Below, one piece after another: positions 8,883-16,320 of a DNA stretch of 64,000 bases. Within the stretch, counting starts at the first letter, position 1. Each line of letters begins with the position of its first letter. The notes below the pieces were generated by a model. That model ran no database searches. It had not been told where the DNA came from and saw only the letters and a program-made list of their open reading frames with translations. Both the position numbers and the translations under genes were made by a program. The stretch comes from Hymenobacter sp. 5317J-9 (GTDB lineage Bacteria; Bacteroidota; Bacteroidia; Cytophagales; Hymenobacteraceae). The stretch spans positions 2,356,001-2,420,000 of the forward strand of contig NZ_CP095050.1 in NCBI RefSeq assembly GCF_022921075.1. Direction: 5' to 3'.

Positions 8883-10331
8883 TTACCGGCGCTTCACCGG
8901 GGTCTTGGGCTTGGGTTTGGGCTGGTGCACGGGGTCGGTCACCTGCTGGCCGTTGCGGTAGGTCACGTTGCGGTCCACGGTTTTGCCGTCTTCCTTATAG
9001 TAAGTCCACACGCCGCTCTGTTTGCTGTTGCGGTACAGGCCATTCACGGCCAGCGTGCCGTCTTCGCGGTATTCCTTAAAAGGGCCCTGAATCATGCTGC
9101 GCACGTAGGTGGTTTCCTTGTGCACCTTGCCCGAGGGGAAATATTCCTGCGCCACGCCAGCCATAAAGCCGTTTAGGTAGGGCTGGCGGCTTTGCACCGT
9201 GCCGTTTTCATAGTAGGTGAGGCGCTCGCCCACCAGCTTGCCCTGAGGGCCGTAGGTTTCCACCTTGCGGGGCGTTTTGCCATCGGGGTAAAACTCGCGC
9301 CAGGTGCCGGCCGGGCGTCCACTTTTGTACTGCTCTTCAGCTTGTTTCAGCTGCCCGGCCACGTCGTGGTAACGCGTGATTTTGCGGTCCTTGCCGCCGT
9401 TGGCGTAGTCGGTTTCCTCGCGCGGGTGGCCGTTCTCGTAGTACTCAATGCCGTGGCCCACCAGCACGCCGTTGCGGTAGGTCATCTTCGATTTCACCTG
9501 CCCGCTCTCGTAGTAGCTGGTGGCCGGCCCGTCGAGGTTGGCCGTGCCGCTCACGGGCGCCGCGCGCTTGGTCAGGTCGTCGCCCAGCGGGTTTTTCACC
9601 GCGCGCTGCACCAGCGGCGCGGGGGCGTAGGTGCTCTCGGTTTGCAGCTTGCCACTCATGTAGTAGCTGCGGTAGCGCCCGCGGCCATTCTTATCGGCCA
9701 GCACCTCCACCTCAATCTGGCTGTTGGGGTAATACGTTTTGTAGGGCCCCGACAGCAGCCCTTTCGTGAAGCTGCCCTCGCTCTGCACCACGCCGTTGGG
9801 GTAATAGAACTTCACCGCACCGTTGGGCTGGCCGTCCACGTAGCTGATTTCGGCCTGGGTCTTGCCGTCGGGGTACAGCGCTTTCAGCGCGCCGTTGGGC
9901 TGGCCTTTGGTGAGCGTCGTGCGCAGCTTCACCGAGCCGTCGGGGTGGTAATAGGTGATTTCGCCGTTGGGCTCGTCGTTTTCGAAGAAGCCGGCCTGGG
10001 CCACGTGGCCGTCGTCGTAGTAGGTTTTGAACGGGCCCTGCCGGATGCCATCCTTGTAGGTAGCCTCCAGCCGCCGGGTGCCCGTGGGGTGAAACTCCAC
10101 GTAAGCCGAGTCGCGCTTGCCCTGCGTGAAGCTGGTTTGCTGCTCCAGCTTGCCGTTGCGGTAAAAGCGTTTATACGTGCCCTGCGGCACGGTATCGGCC
10201 GCCACCAAGGCCGTATAAACTTCGCGCTTGTTGGTTTTGAGGGAGTCGTAATAAGAAATAAAACGCTTCAGCCGCTGCCCGTGCGAGGGCAGGGCCAGCA
10301 GCAAAAAGAAAAAGGGCACTAGGTATTTCAT
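8883..10331 (-). CDS. Exported MORN/YwqK-repeat protein
   Basis: A 482-residue protein with a signal peptide (MKYLVPFFFLLLALPSHGQ). The rest is a long chain of about 15 to 18 repeats of 20-24 residues with the pattern G-x-x-x-x-Y-Y-x-[DN]-G-x-[VKL]-x-x-x-x-x-[YF]-x-x-G, for example KTYYDDGHVAQAGFF and ITYYHPDGSVKL. These are the MORN-like repeats of the YwqK family, which public databases often label as toxin-antitoxin YwqK-family antitoxin; a toxin partner is not present here and that label is probably misleading for an exported 480-residue protein. The C-terminus is basic and Pro/Lys-rich. Likely surface or periplasmic; role unknown. Confidence 0.8.
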   Translation of the reverse strand: MKYLVPFFFLLLALPSHGQRLKRFISYYDSLKTNKREVYTALVAADTVPQGTYKRFYRNGKLEQQTSFTQGKRDSAYVEFHPTGTRRLEATYKDGIRQGPFKTYYDDGHVAQAGFFENDEPNGEITYYHPDGSVKLRTTLTKGQPNGALKALYPDGKTQAEISYVDGQPNGAVKFYYPNGVVQSEGSFTKGLLSGPYKTYYPNSQIEVEVLADKNGRGRYRSYYMSGKLQTESTYAPAPLVQRAVKNPLGDDLTKRAAPVSGTANLDGPATSYYESGQVKSKMTYRNGVLVGHGIEYYENGHPREETDYANGGKDRKITRYHDVAGQLKQAEEQYKSGRPAGTWREFYPDGKTPRKVETYGPQGKLVGERLTYYENGTVQSRQPYLNGFMAGVAQEYFPSGKVHKETTYVRSMIQGPFKEYREDGTLAVNGLYRNSKQSGVWTYYKEDGKTVDRNVTYRNGQQVTDPVHQPKPKPKTPVKRR

Positions 10332-10393
10332 AGGCGCAAGAACGCAGAAAAGGTGTTTTCCGTGCGAAAGGAGGTAGCCTCTAAAAGTCGGGC

Positions 10394-10425
10394 CAAAAAA
10401 AGCCCCACCGAATTCTCGGTGGGGC
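10394..10425 (-). terminator. Terminator of the thiolase gene
   Basis: Stem GCCCCACCG / CGGTGGGGC (10402-10425) with loop AATTCT. On the minus strand it is followed by a run of seven T (10395-10401), a textbook intrinsic terminator for the thiolase gene upstream of it. Confidence 0.8.
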
Positions 10426-10437
10426 CAAAATAAAAAA

Positions 10438-10543
10438 GAACGTCATGCTGAGCGCAGTCGAAGCATCTCGCGTGTGGTAGTAACTCAATCGACTGGACTA
10501 CTTCAGCACGCGAGATGCTTCGACTGCGCTCAGCATGACGTTC
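10438..10543. repeat. Dispersed palindromic element, copy 1
   Basis: Perfect 37-bp arms (10438-10474 and 10507-10543) starting GAACGTCATGCTGAGCGCAG, around a 32-base loop. It belongs to a family with further copies at 33657, 46985, 51851, 54922 and a short form at 59288. It lies between the thiolase stop and its terminator, so it sits inside the thiolase transcript. Confidence 0.9.
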
Positions 10544-10557
10544 TGTAAATTTAGAAA

Positions 10558-11742
10558 CTACAGCGCTTCCACCACAATGGCGCTGGCACCGCCGCCGCCG
10601 TTGCAGATGCCCGTCACGCCGATTTTGCCGCCCTCGTTCTTGAGCACGTTCATCAGCGTGGTCACAATGCGCGCGCCCGAGGCGCCCAGCGGGTGGCCCA
10701 GGCTCACGGCGCCGCCATATTTGTTCACCTTGGTGCCTTCCAGATTCAGCAGCTTGTTGTTGGCCAGGCTCACTACGGAGAAGGCTTCGTTGATTTCGTA
10801 GAAATCCACGTCGGCGGCCGTCTTACCGGCGTTTTTCAGGGCCTTCGGAATGGCCAGCGAAGGCGAGGTGGTGAACCACTCCGGTGCCTGCTCGGCGTCG
10901 GCGAAGCCCAGGATGCGGCCGATGGGCGTGAGGCCCAGCGCGTCGGCCTTCTCGCGGCTCATCAGCAGCACGGCGGCGGCACCGTCGTTTAGGGTAGAGG
11001 CGTTGGCGGCCGTCACGGTGCCGTTTTCCTTGATGAAGGCAGGCTTCAGGCTGGGTACTTTGGCAAAGTCAACTTTCAGGTATTCCTCGTCATCTTCGAT
11101 GACGGTGGTTTTGCCGCGGCTCTCGATGGTCACGGGCACGATTTCGTCCTTCTTTTTGCCGGCCTTGGCCGCGGCGGCGCTGCGGGTGTAGCTCTCAATG
11201 GCAAAGGCGTCCTGCTCTTCGCGGGTGATGCCCATTTCCTTGGCCGTGTTTTCGGCCGCGTTGCCCATGGCATAGTCGTGGTAGGGGTCCCAGAGGCCGT
11301 CGCGCACCAGGCCGTCAATCATCTGCCCGTGGCCGTACTTGGCGCCGAAGCGGGCTTTGTCGAGGTAGTAGGGTACGTTGCTCATGCTCTCCATGCCGCC
11401 AGCCAGAATCACGTCGGCTTGCCCCAGCATGATGGCCTGGGCCGCAAACATGATGGCTTTCGAGCCCGAAGCACACACCTTGTTCACGGTGGTGCACTCT
11501 ACGGTATCGGGCAGGCCGGCTTTCTTGGCAGCCTGGCGGGCGGGGGCCTGGCCCAGGTTGGCCGAAATCACGTTGCCCATAATTACCTGCTCTACTTCTG
11601 CGGGCGCCACGCCGGCTTTGTCAAGAGCGCCTTTCAGGGCAATGGCGCCCAGCTCGGTGGCCGACAACGACGCCAGCGCCCCGCCAAAAGACCCGATGGG
11701 CGTGCGGACGGCGGAAATAATGACAACTTCTTTGGTTTGCAT
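10558..11742 (-). CDS. Acetyl-CoA C-acetyltransferase (thiolase)
   Basis: Condenses two acetyl-CoA to acetoacetyl-CoA, or the reverse cleavage in fatty acid degradation. The 394-residue length is normal. The nucleophilic Cys90 lies in TTVNKVCASGSKA; the other catalytic elements are NEAFS (about residue 313), GHPLGASGAR (His near 345) and the second cysteine in GICNGGGGASA (near 376). The start MQTKEVVIISAVRTPIG is typical. It is transcribed alone from a -7 box at 11784-11791. Sequence alone does not decide between biosynthetic and degradative use; no partner fatty-acid genes flank it (an enoyl-CoA hydratase lies far away at 59335). Confidence 0.93.
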   Translation of the reverse strand: MQTKEVVIISAVRTPIGSFGGALASLSATELGAIALKGALDKAGVAPAEVEQVIMGNVISANLGQAPARQAAKKAGLPDTVECTTVNKVCASGSKAIMFAAQAIMLGQADVILAGGMESMSNVPYYLDKARFGAKYGHGQMIDGLVRDGLWDPYHDYAMGNAAENTAKEMGITREEQDAFAIESYTRSAAAAKAGKKKDEIVPVTIESRGKTTVIEDDEEYLKVDFAKVPSLKPAFIKENGTVTAANASTLNDGAAAVLLMSREKADALGLTPIGRILGFADAEQAPEWFTTSPSLAIPKALKNAGKTAADVDFYEINEAFSVVSLANNKLLNLEGTKVNKYGGAVSLGHPLGASGARIVTTLMNVLKNEGGKIGVTGICNGGGGASAIVVEAL

Positions 11743-11783
11743 ACCGAAATGTTGGTTGTGGGGTGGGAGGATGAATCTGGCCG

Positions 11784-11791
11784 CAAAAGTA
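11784..11791 (-). promoter_or_regulatory. Putative -7 box of the thiolase gene (TACTTTTG)
   Basis: Match to TAnnTTTG followed by C, 41 bases before the ATG at 11742. The -33 element is not obvious. Confidence 0.5.
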
Positions 11792-11880
11792 CGGATTTAA
11801 CACCCCCGAACGTGATGAGTGCCTAACAGGCGTTAGCCGGCTTTGGTTGGCTGCACAAGTCGCTAACCCACAAGGCTTAC

Positions 11881-12897
11881 TTACCAGGTGGGTTTGTTAG
11901 GGTCGGGCTTGCGCTCGGCCGGGCGTGCCAGCTGTTGCAGGTACTGCTGCTCCTGGGCACGCAGGGTTTCGAGGAGCTGTCGGGCCTGGGCGGGGCTCAG
12001 GTTCATGGCCTGCAGGCGCTCGCGCTGGGTTTGCAGCTGCACGTCGGCCGGGGTGGCGGCTTCGGTGCCGGGTCGGGTGCTGCGCCCGTTGCTGACCTCG
12101 CCTCCGGCGTTACGGTCCAGCCCGCGCAGCTGGCCGGGCACCTCGCCGGTGGGCAGGGGCTGGGCGGGGCCGGGGCCGGGCGCCCGGCCACCGGTGGCCG
12201 ATGCGCCCTGAGTAGGGGCGGGCCGTTGGTTATCAGGCTGGCCAGCGGGGGTAGGGCGGCTTTGCGGCGAGCCACTGGGCGGAGCTGTGCTTTGTTTCTG
12301 GTCGTTGGTTTCGCCTTTGCGGTCCGTACCTTCCTTAGTAGCGGGCTGATTTGGGGCGCTGCCATTTTTATCGGGCGTCGGCTTATCTTCCTTGTTTTTA
12401 GGTTGATTGGATTGCGCAGGCGGTGGCGGCGATGGAATTTGCGGCGTGTTGGGCCGCCGGGCCAGGTAATCGGTCAGCACTTCGTAATCGTAGCGGGCGA
12501 TTTTGTTGCCTGGGTCCAGCAGCAGGGCCTGGCGCAGCAGGCCCACGGCCTGGGCCAGCTCGCCGCGCTGGGCTGCCAGCACTGCCAGCTGCTGCCGCGC
12601 CACGCTGCCCAGGGCCGGCGGTGCGCCCGTTAGCAGCTTGCTGTAAGTGCTGGCGGCGGGCGCCAGCTGGCCGGCCCGGGTTTGGGCGTGGGCCAGGTTC
12701 AACACTAGGCGGGGGTCGGGGGTGCGGCGGGCTTTGGCGTTCAGCGCCTCTGCAAAGTCCTGGGCTGCACGGGCCGCGGCCCCTTGCTGGTACGCCGCGG
12801 TGCCGCGCCGCACGGCCACGTTGCGGTCGCGCACGCCGGTGAGCAGCGCCCAGCCGGGCCCGCCAATCAACAGTAGCACCAGCGCAACGTATTTCAC
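11881..12897 (-). CDS. TPR protein, BatC-like
   Basis: A 338-residue protein starting at a GTG (12897-12895) that overlaps the TGA of the VWA gene as GTGA, indicating translational coupling. Residues 1-22 form a signal peptide or membrane anchor (VKYVALVLLLIGGPGWALLTG). Residues 30-150 contain three TPR-like helix pairs (GTAAYQQGAAARAAQDFAEA, NLAHAQTRAGQLAPAASTY, VGLLRQALLLDPGNKIARYD). The rest is a Pro/Gln/Gly-rich linker and a basic helical end (QARQLLETLRAQEQQYLQQL). This plan matches BatC of the Bacteroidota aerotolerance (Bat) operon, whose role in envelope stress is not settled. A longer frame running back to 13617 is a shadow of the VWA gene. Confidence 0.8.
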   Translation of the reverse strand: MKYVALVLLLIGGPGWALLTGVRDRNVAVRRGTAAYQQGAAARAAQDFAEALNAKARRTPDPRLVLNLAHAQTRAGQLAPAASTYSKLLTGAPPALGSVARQQLAVLAAQRGELAQAVGLLRQALLLDPGNKIARYDYEVLTDYLARRPNTPQIPSPPPPAQSNQPKNKEDKPTPDKNGSAPNQPATKEGTDRKGETNDQKQSTAPPSGSPQSRPTPAGQPDNQRPAPTQGASATGGRAPGPGPAQPLPTGEVPGQLRGLDRNAGGEVSNGRSTRPGTEAATPADVQLQTQRERLQAMNLSPAQARQLLETLRAQEQQYLQQLARPAERKPDPNKPTW

Positions 12898-13910
12898 GGA
12901 CGAATAACGGTTAGGGTCAGCGCCACGTCGAGGGCCAGCAGCAGCAGGGCGGCCGCCAGCGGGTAGCGGTAGCGGTTGTCGGCCACGGCCACGGTGCGCA
13001 CCTGCTCGGCCACGCCGGGCATGTTGCGTAGCAGGCGCAGCAAGGGCTCGAAGCCGTTTTGCTGGTTGCTCAACTCCACGTACTGGCCGCCGGTTTGAGC
13101 CGAGAGCTGCAGCAGCGGCGCTTCGCGCAGACGGCTTTGCACCACCTGGCCTTTGCCGTCGCGCACCAGCCCCCCGCCCGGCTTGGGAATGGAACTGCCC
13201 GTTGCCGTGCCCACGCCCACCGTATACACCCGTGCCCCGGCCCGGGCCAGCTCCCGCAGCGCGGGCTCCAGGTTTTCGCCAAAGTCTTCGCCGTCGCTCA
13301 CCAGTACCAGCGCCGTGGCACGGGGCGAGCCGGCCTGCGGGCTCAGTCGTTTCAGCACCAGCTCCAGCGGCTCGCGCAGGGTGGTGGGCCCGGCGGGCAG
13401 CAGGCTGGTGCGCAGCGTACGAACGAATACCTGCACGGCGGCCTGGTCGTAGGTGAGCGGGCATTGCACCACGGCCTCGGCCCCAAATACCACCAGCCCC
13501 AACCGGTCGGCCGGAAACTGAGCCACCAGCGTTTCCAACTCGGCCTGGGCCCGCAGCAGGCGGGAAGGGGCTACGTCCGGGGCATCCATCGAGCGCGACA
13601 CGTCCACCAGCAGCCACACGTCTTTGCCGGCGGTGCGCACCGGGCGCTGGCTCACGCCCAGCGAAGGGCCCAGCGCGGCGGCCAGTAGCGCCGCGCCGGC
13701 CAGCAGGCGCAGCGTCAGCTTCCAGCCGCGGTGGCGGGCCCGCGTGCCCAGCGCCCGCCCGGCGCGGCCCGCCCGCTGCCAGTGCCGCGCCAGCAGCCCC
13801 AGCGCTAGGAGCAGGGCCAGGCCGGCCGCCACAAAATCAGGATACGCCCAGGTTAGCAATGAGGGAATAAGTAAACGAAGAGAAGGAGAGGCCGCACGCC
13901 GCGCCGGCAA
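12894..13910 (-). CDS. VWA-domain membrane protein, BatB/BatA-like
   Basis: A 338-residue protein. Transmembrane segments lie near residues 26-42 (FVAAGLALLLALGLL), 65-80 (LTLRLLAGAALLAAALG) and at the C-terminus (AAALLLLALDVALTLTVI). Between them is a von Willebrand factor A domain with a complete metal-ion-dependent adhesion site: DVSRS (DxSxS), the conserved Thr in AGPTTLREPL and the later Asp in LVSDGEDFGE. This is the BatA/BatB architecture. Usually a MoxR ATPase, batA, batD and batE accompany it; here only the coupled BatC-like gene follows. The start at 13910 is the only ATG; a TTG nearer the first membrane segment is possible. Confidence 0.85.
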   Translation of the reverse strand: MPARRAASPSLRLLIPSLLTWAYPDFVAAGLALLLALGLLARHWQRAGRAGRALGTRARHRGWKLTLRLLAGAALLAAALGPSLGVSQRPVRTAGKDVWLLVDVSRSMDAPDVAPSRLLRAQAELETLVAQFPADRLGLVVFGAEAVVQCPLTYDQAAVQVFVRTLRTSLLPAGPTTLREPLELVLKRLSPQAGSPRATALVLVSDGEDFGENLEPALRELARAGARVYTVGVGTATGSSIPKPGGGLVRDGKGQVVQSRLREAPLLQLSAQTGGQYVELSNQQNGFEPLLRLLRNMPGVAEQVRTVAVADNRYRYPLAAALLLLALDVALTLTVIRP

Positions 13911-13941
13911 AGGTGGCAGCGCGGAGGCGCTTGCCTCGCCC

Positions 13942-13949
13942 CAAAGATA
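13942..13949 (-). promoter_or_regulatory. Putative -7 box of the VWA/BatC-like pair (TATCTTTG)
   Basis: Matches TAnnTTTG on the minus strand, 31 bases before the ATG at 13910. It is back to back with the tRNA promoter box at 13989. Confidence 0.5.
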
Positions 13950-13988
13950 ATTTTTTCGCTCAGGGTATGGCTAATTCAGTTCCGCCCG

Positions 13989-13996
13989 TATATTTG
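13989..13996 (+). promoter_or_regulatory. Putative -7 box of the tRNA cluster (TATATTTG)
   Basis: Perfect TAnnTTTG followed by C, 31 bases before the first base of tRNA-Ser. Confidence 0.5.
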
Positions 13997-14027
13997 CACC
14001 CGCTTCGGACGGAAGCGAAACCAGCCT

Positions 14028-14115
14028 GGAGAAGTGGGTGAGTGGCTGAAACCAGTAGTTTGCTAAACTGCCGTAGCTCTAAAGGTTACCGGGGGTTCGA
14101 ATCCCCCCTTCTCCA
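14028..14115 (+). tRNA. tRNA-Ser (anticodon GCT)
   Basis: Class II tRNA. Acceptor GGAGAAG (14028-14034) pairs with CTTCTCC (14108-14114). The anticodon stem GTAGT / ACTGC encloses loop TTGCTAA, anticodon GCT, which reads AGC/AGT. A long variable arm follows, and the T arm is GGGGG TTCGAAT CCCCC. No CCA is encoded. Confidence 0.93.
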
Positions 14116-14117
14116 CT

Positions 14118-14195
14118 AATAATGTTGGGTTGCGAAAGCGTCCCATTGGGGCTCCACCCAGTAGGAAACTTTCTAAACTCAACATTATTTTTTTT
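14118..14195 (+). terminator. Possible terminator between tRNA-Ser and tRNA-Pro
   Basis: AATAATGTTG (14118-14127) is repeated inverted as CAACATTATT (14180-14189), followed by a run of T up to 14195. The 50-base interior has a further small symmetry (GAAACTTTC). It could end the tRNA-Ser transcript or act as a processing site. Confidence 0.45.
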
Positions 14196-14269
14196 CGGGG
14201 TGTAGCGTAGCCCGGTATCGCGCCTGCTTTGGGAGCAGGAGGTCGTAGGTTCGAATCCTGCCACCCCGA
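14196..14269 (+). tRNA. tRNA-Pro (anticodon TGG)
   Basis: Acceptor CGGGGTG pairs with CACCCCG (14262-14268). Anticodon stem CCTGC / GCAGG encloses TTTGGGA, anticodon TGG. The T arm is CAGG TTCGAAT CCTG-like, 74 bases in all, with no encoded CCA. Confidence 0.95.
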
Positions 14270-14290
14270 CTTTTTTCCCACCCCGTTTTC

Positions 14291-14364
14291 GACCCCGTAG
14301 CTCAGCTGGATAGAGCAACTACCTTCTAAGTAGTCGGTCTTTGGTTCGAATCCAAACGGGGCCA
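14291..14364 (+). tRNA. tRNA-Arg (anticodon TCT)
   Basis: 74 bases. Anticodon stem ACTAC / GTAGT encloses loop CTTCTAA, anticodon TCT, which reads AGA/AGG. The D arm (GCTC AGCTGGATA GAGC) and T arm (TTTGG TTCGAAT CCAAA) are standard. The acceptor GACCCCG / CGGGGCC has one A-C mismatch at pair 2-71. Confidence 0.92.
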
Positions 14365-14370
14365 CTTCAA

Positions 14371-14401
14371 AGCCCCTCGTTTCACGGCGAGGGGCTTTTT
14401 T
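14371..14401 (+). terminator. Terminator of the tRNA cluster
   Basis: AGCCCCTCG (14371-14379) and CGAGGGGCT (14388-14396) form a 9-bp stem followed by six T. Confidence 0.9.
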
Positions 14402-14649
14402 GTGCTTCGGCCGCCCTGTTTGGCCGCGCCGGCTCCGGATTTCTGGCTCAACCTGAGCCTGATTTTGCCCGAAGTGAGTCGTTGGCTGGCGCAACGCACC
14501 CCCGCACTGGCACGTTCAGGCACTATGAAAGTGGGCCAATATGCTTATCTTGGCCCCCAAACGCGGCTGCCACCACCTGAGCAGCTCCACGCATTGCACA
14601 CTTTTTTTACTTCCTCTTCTTTTCGCCACCCCTTAAACAACTTTTAACC

Positions 14650-16092
14650 ATGAAGAAATTCTTACTTTCTCTGGGCTTGCTTGGTGCCGCCGTAGGCGCG
14701 CACGCCCAGACCGTGAACTTGGGTCCTTGGGTGCAGGTAAACACGGTGAACTCCGGGGCTTTTGCGCCGGGCTACCGCGTCGTTCACGTGAGCACCGTTT
14801 CGCCCACCGTGGCGTGGACCACGGCCGAGGAAAACTCGTCGTCGGGCGTTGCTAACTTCTTCTTCCGCACCAACAACGCTGCGGGCGACCAGTTCGATTT
14901 CGATGCCATCACCGCAGTCGGTGCTAATGCCTCGTATGAATCGGCCAACATTTCGGGCGTTTCGGCTACCACCGCAGTGGTCGGCAAGTACGGCGCTTCG
15001 GGCGGCGGCGACATCCTGCGCACCACCAACGGCGGCCTGAGCTGGACCCGCACCACCACCAACGCGCAGTTTCCGCAAGCCAACGGTGGCTTCCTCGACT
15101 TCGTGCACATGTTCGACGCCAACGTGGGCGTGGCCGTGGGCGACCCCGTGGGTGGCTACTTTGAAATCTACCGCACCACCGACGGCGGCGCGACCTGGAA
15201 CCGCATCCCCCAAACCGCCGTCCTCAACCCTTTCACGGGCGAGGCTGCGCTGGTGCGTTCGTACTTCGCGCTGGGCAACACCATCTGGTTTGGCGGCGCT
15301 TCGCTGGGTACCAACGACCAGGAGTACGTTTACAAGTCGACGGACCGCGGCATAACCTGGACCAAAAGCGCGCCGACGCCCCTCACCGAAACCATCTCCA
15401 AAATTGCGTTCAAAGATGCCAACAACGGCATCGCGTACAACGTGAAGGTGACCGGTACCGACGTAACCGCCGTGAACGTGATTCGCACCAGCGACGGGGG
15501 CGCCACCTGGCAGACCATCACCCCGGTGAACAACGCCACGGGCAGCTTCTTCCGCTACGACATCGATGCCGTGAACGGTCGTTACTACAGCGTGGGCCAG
15601 CGCTTCCCCGCTTCTTCGCCCGCCGTGGCCGCCGACTTTGGCTCTTCGTACAGCACCGACGGCATCAACTGGACCAACATGAACAACAGCCAGGGCTTCT
15701 TCGCCATGGACCTGATTCCGGGCACGGGCACGGCCGTAGCACAGGGCTACGCCGGCGCTGCCACCGACGCTGCCGGCTCGGGCGGCATCTACAAGGCCAC
15801 CATCCTCAACTCGGCTACCCGCGACGCAGCTCTGCAAAACGCGCTGACGGTGTACCCTAACCCCAGCAACACCGGCGTGTTCAATGTGGACCTGGGTTCG
15901 ACCCTGAAAGGCGACGCCCAGATGACCGTGGTGGACGCCATGGGCCGTCAGGTGAAGTCGCAAGCCATCAACGCTACCACCGTGGGCTCGAAAGCCTTCA
16001 ACGTAGACCTGAGCAACGAAAAGGCTGGCGTGTACACCCTGCAGTTCCGCACCGAAGCCGGCATTGCCACGCAGAAAGTGGTTATCAACTAA
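14650..16092 (+). CDS. T9SS-sorted BNR/YCF48-like repeat protein
   Basis: A 480-residue secreted protein. Residues 1-19 are a signal peptide ending AHAQ. The body is a beta-propeller-type domain with at least four Asp-box repeats of the form S/T-x-D/N-G-G-x-x-W: TNGGLSW, TTDGGATW, STDRGITW and TSDGGATW. Asp boxes occur in sialidase-like and YCF48-like propellers, but catalytic residues of a sialidase are not apparent, so an adhesive or structural role is more likely. The last 85 residues are a type A T9SS sorting domain (LTVYPNPSNTGVFNVDLG ... EKAGVYTLQFRTEAG). The gene is flanked by terminators and is transcribed alone, probably from near 14546 (TATCTTGG, an imperfect -7 box). Confidence 0.88.
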   Translation: MKKFLLSLGLLGAAVGAHAQTVNLGPWVQVNTVNSGAFAPGYRVVHVSTVSPTVAWTTAEENSSSGVANFFFRTNNAAGDQFDFDAITAVGANASYESANISGVSATTAVVGKYGASGGGDILRTTNGGLSWTRTTTNAQFPQANGGFLDFVHMFDANVGVAVGDPVGGYFEIYRTTDGGATWNRIPQTAVLNPFTGEAALVRSYFALGNTIWFGGASLGTNDQEYVYKSTDRGITWTKSAPTPLTETISKIAFKDANNGIAYNVKVTGTDVTAVNVIRTSDGGATWQTITPVNNATGSFFRYDIDAVNGRYYSVGQRFPASSPAVAADFGSSYSTDGINWTNMNNSQGFFAMDLIPGTGTAVAQGYAGAATDAAGSGGIYKATILNSATRDAALQNALTVYPNPSNTGVFNVDLGSTLKGDAQMTVVDAMGRQVKSQAINATTVGSKAFNVDLSNEKAGVYTLQFRTEAGIATQKVVIN

Positions 16093-16114
16093 GGACCGGT
16101 TTTCGCCCTTGCTT

Positions 16115-16150
16115 AAAAGGCCTCTCCCGCACCGGGAGAGGCCTTTTTTT
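16115..16150 (+). terminator. Terminator of the BNR-repeat gene
   Basis: AAAAGGCCTCTCCCG and CGGGAGAGGCCTTTT form a 15-bp stem with a 3-base loop, followed by T residues. Confidence 0.9.
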
Positions 16151-16253
16151 GTGCCTGGGAACAAGGCCGTTGGCGGTGGTTTCTGGGGTGCTGAAAAATG
16201 AAAAAATACGGGGAAGAAAACCGCGAAAATTCCCGAAAATGGGATTAAATATG

Positions 16254-16261
16254 TACTTTTG
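16254..16261 (+). promoter_or_regulatory. Putative -7 box of gyrB (TACTTTTG)
   Basis: Matches TAnnTTTG, 59 bases before the gyrB ATG. Within the leader a small hairpin (CCACCC GTT GGGTGG, 16278-16292) could influence translation; no known regulatory RNA family is recognised. Confidence 0.5.
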
Positions 16262-16320
16262 AGTGTTCAGTACCTAGCCACCCGTTGGGTGGTTTTACGA
16301 CCTGATTTAATCCCGCCCTC

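Noticed and set aside
8883..10331. Antitoxin of a toxin-antitoxin pair (YwqK label)
   Set aside because: The protein is exported and long, and no toxin gene is adjacent.
11881..13617. A single 578-residue protein
   Set aside because: The N-terminal half is a frame shadow of the VWA gene; the real start is the GTG at 12897 that overlaps its stop.
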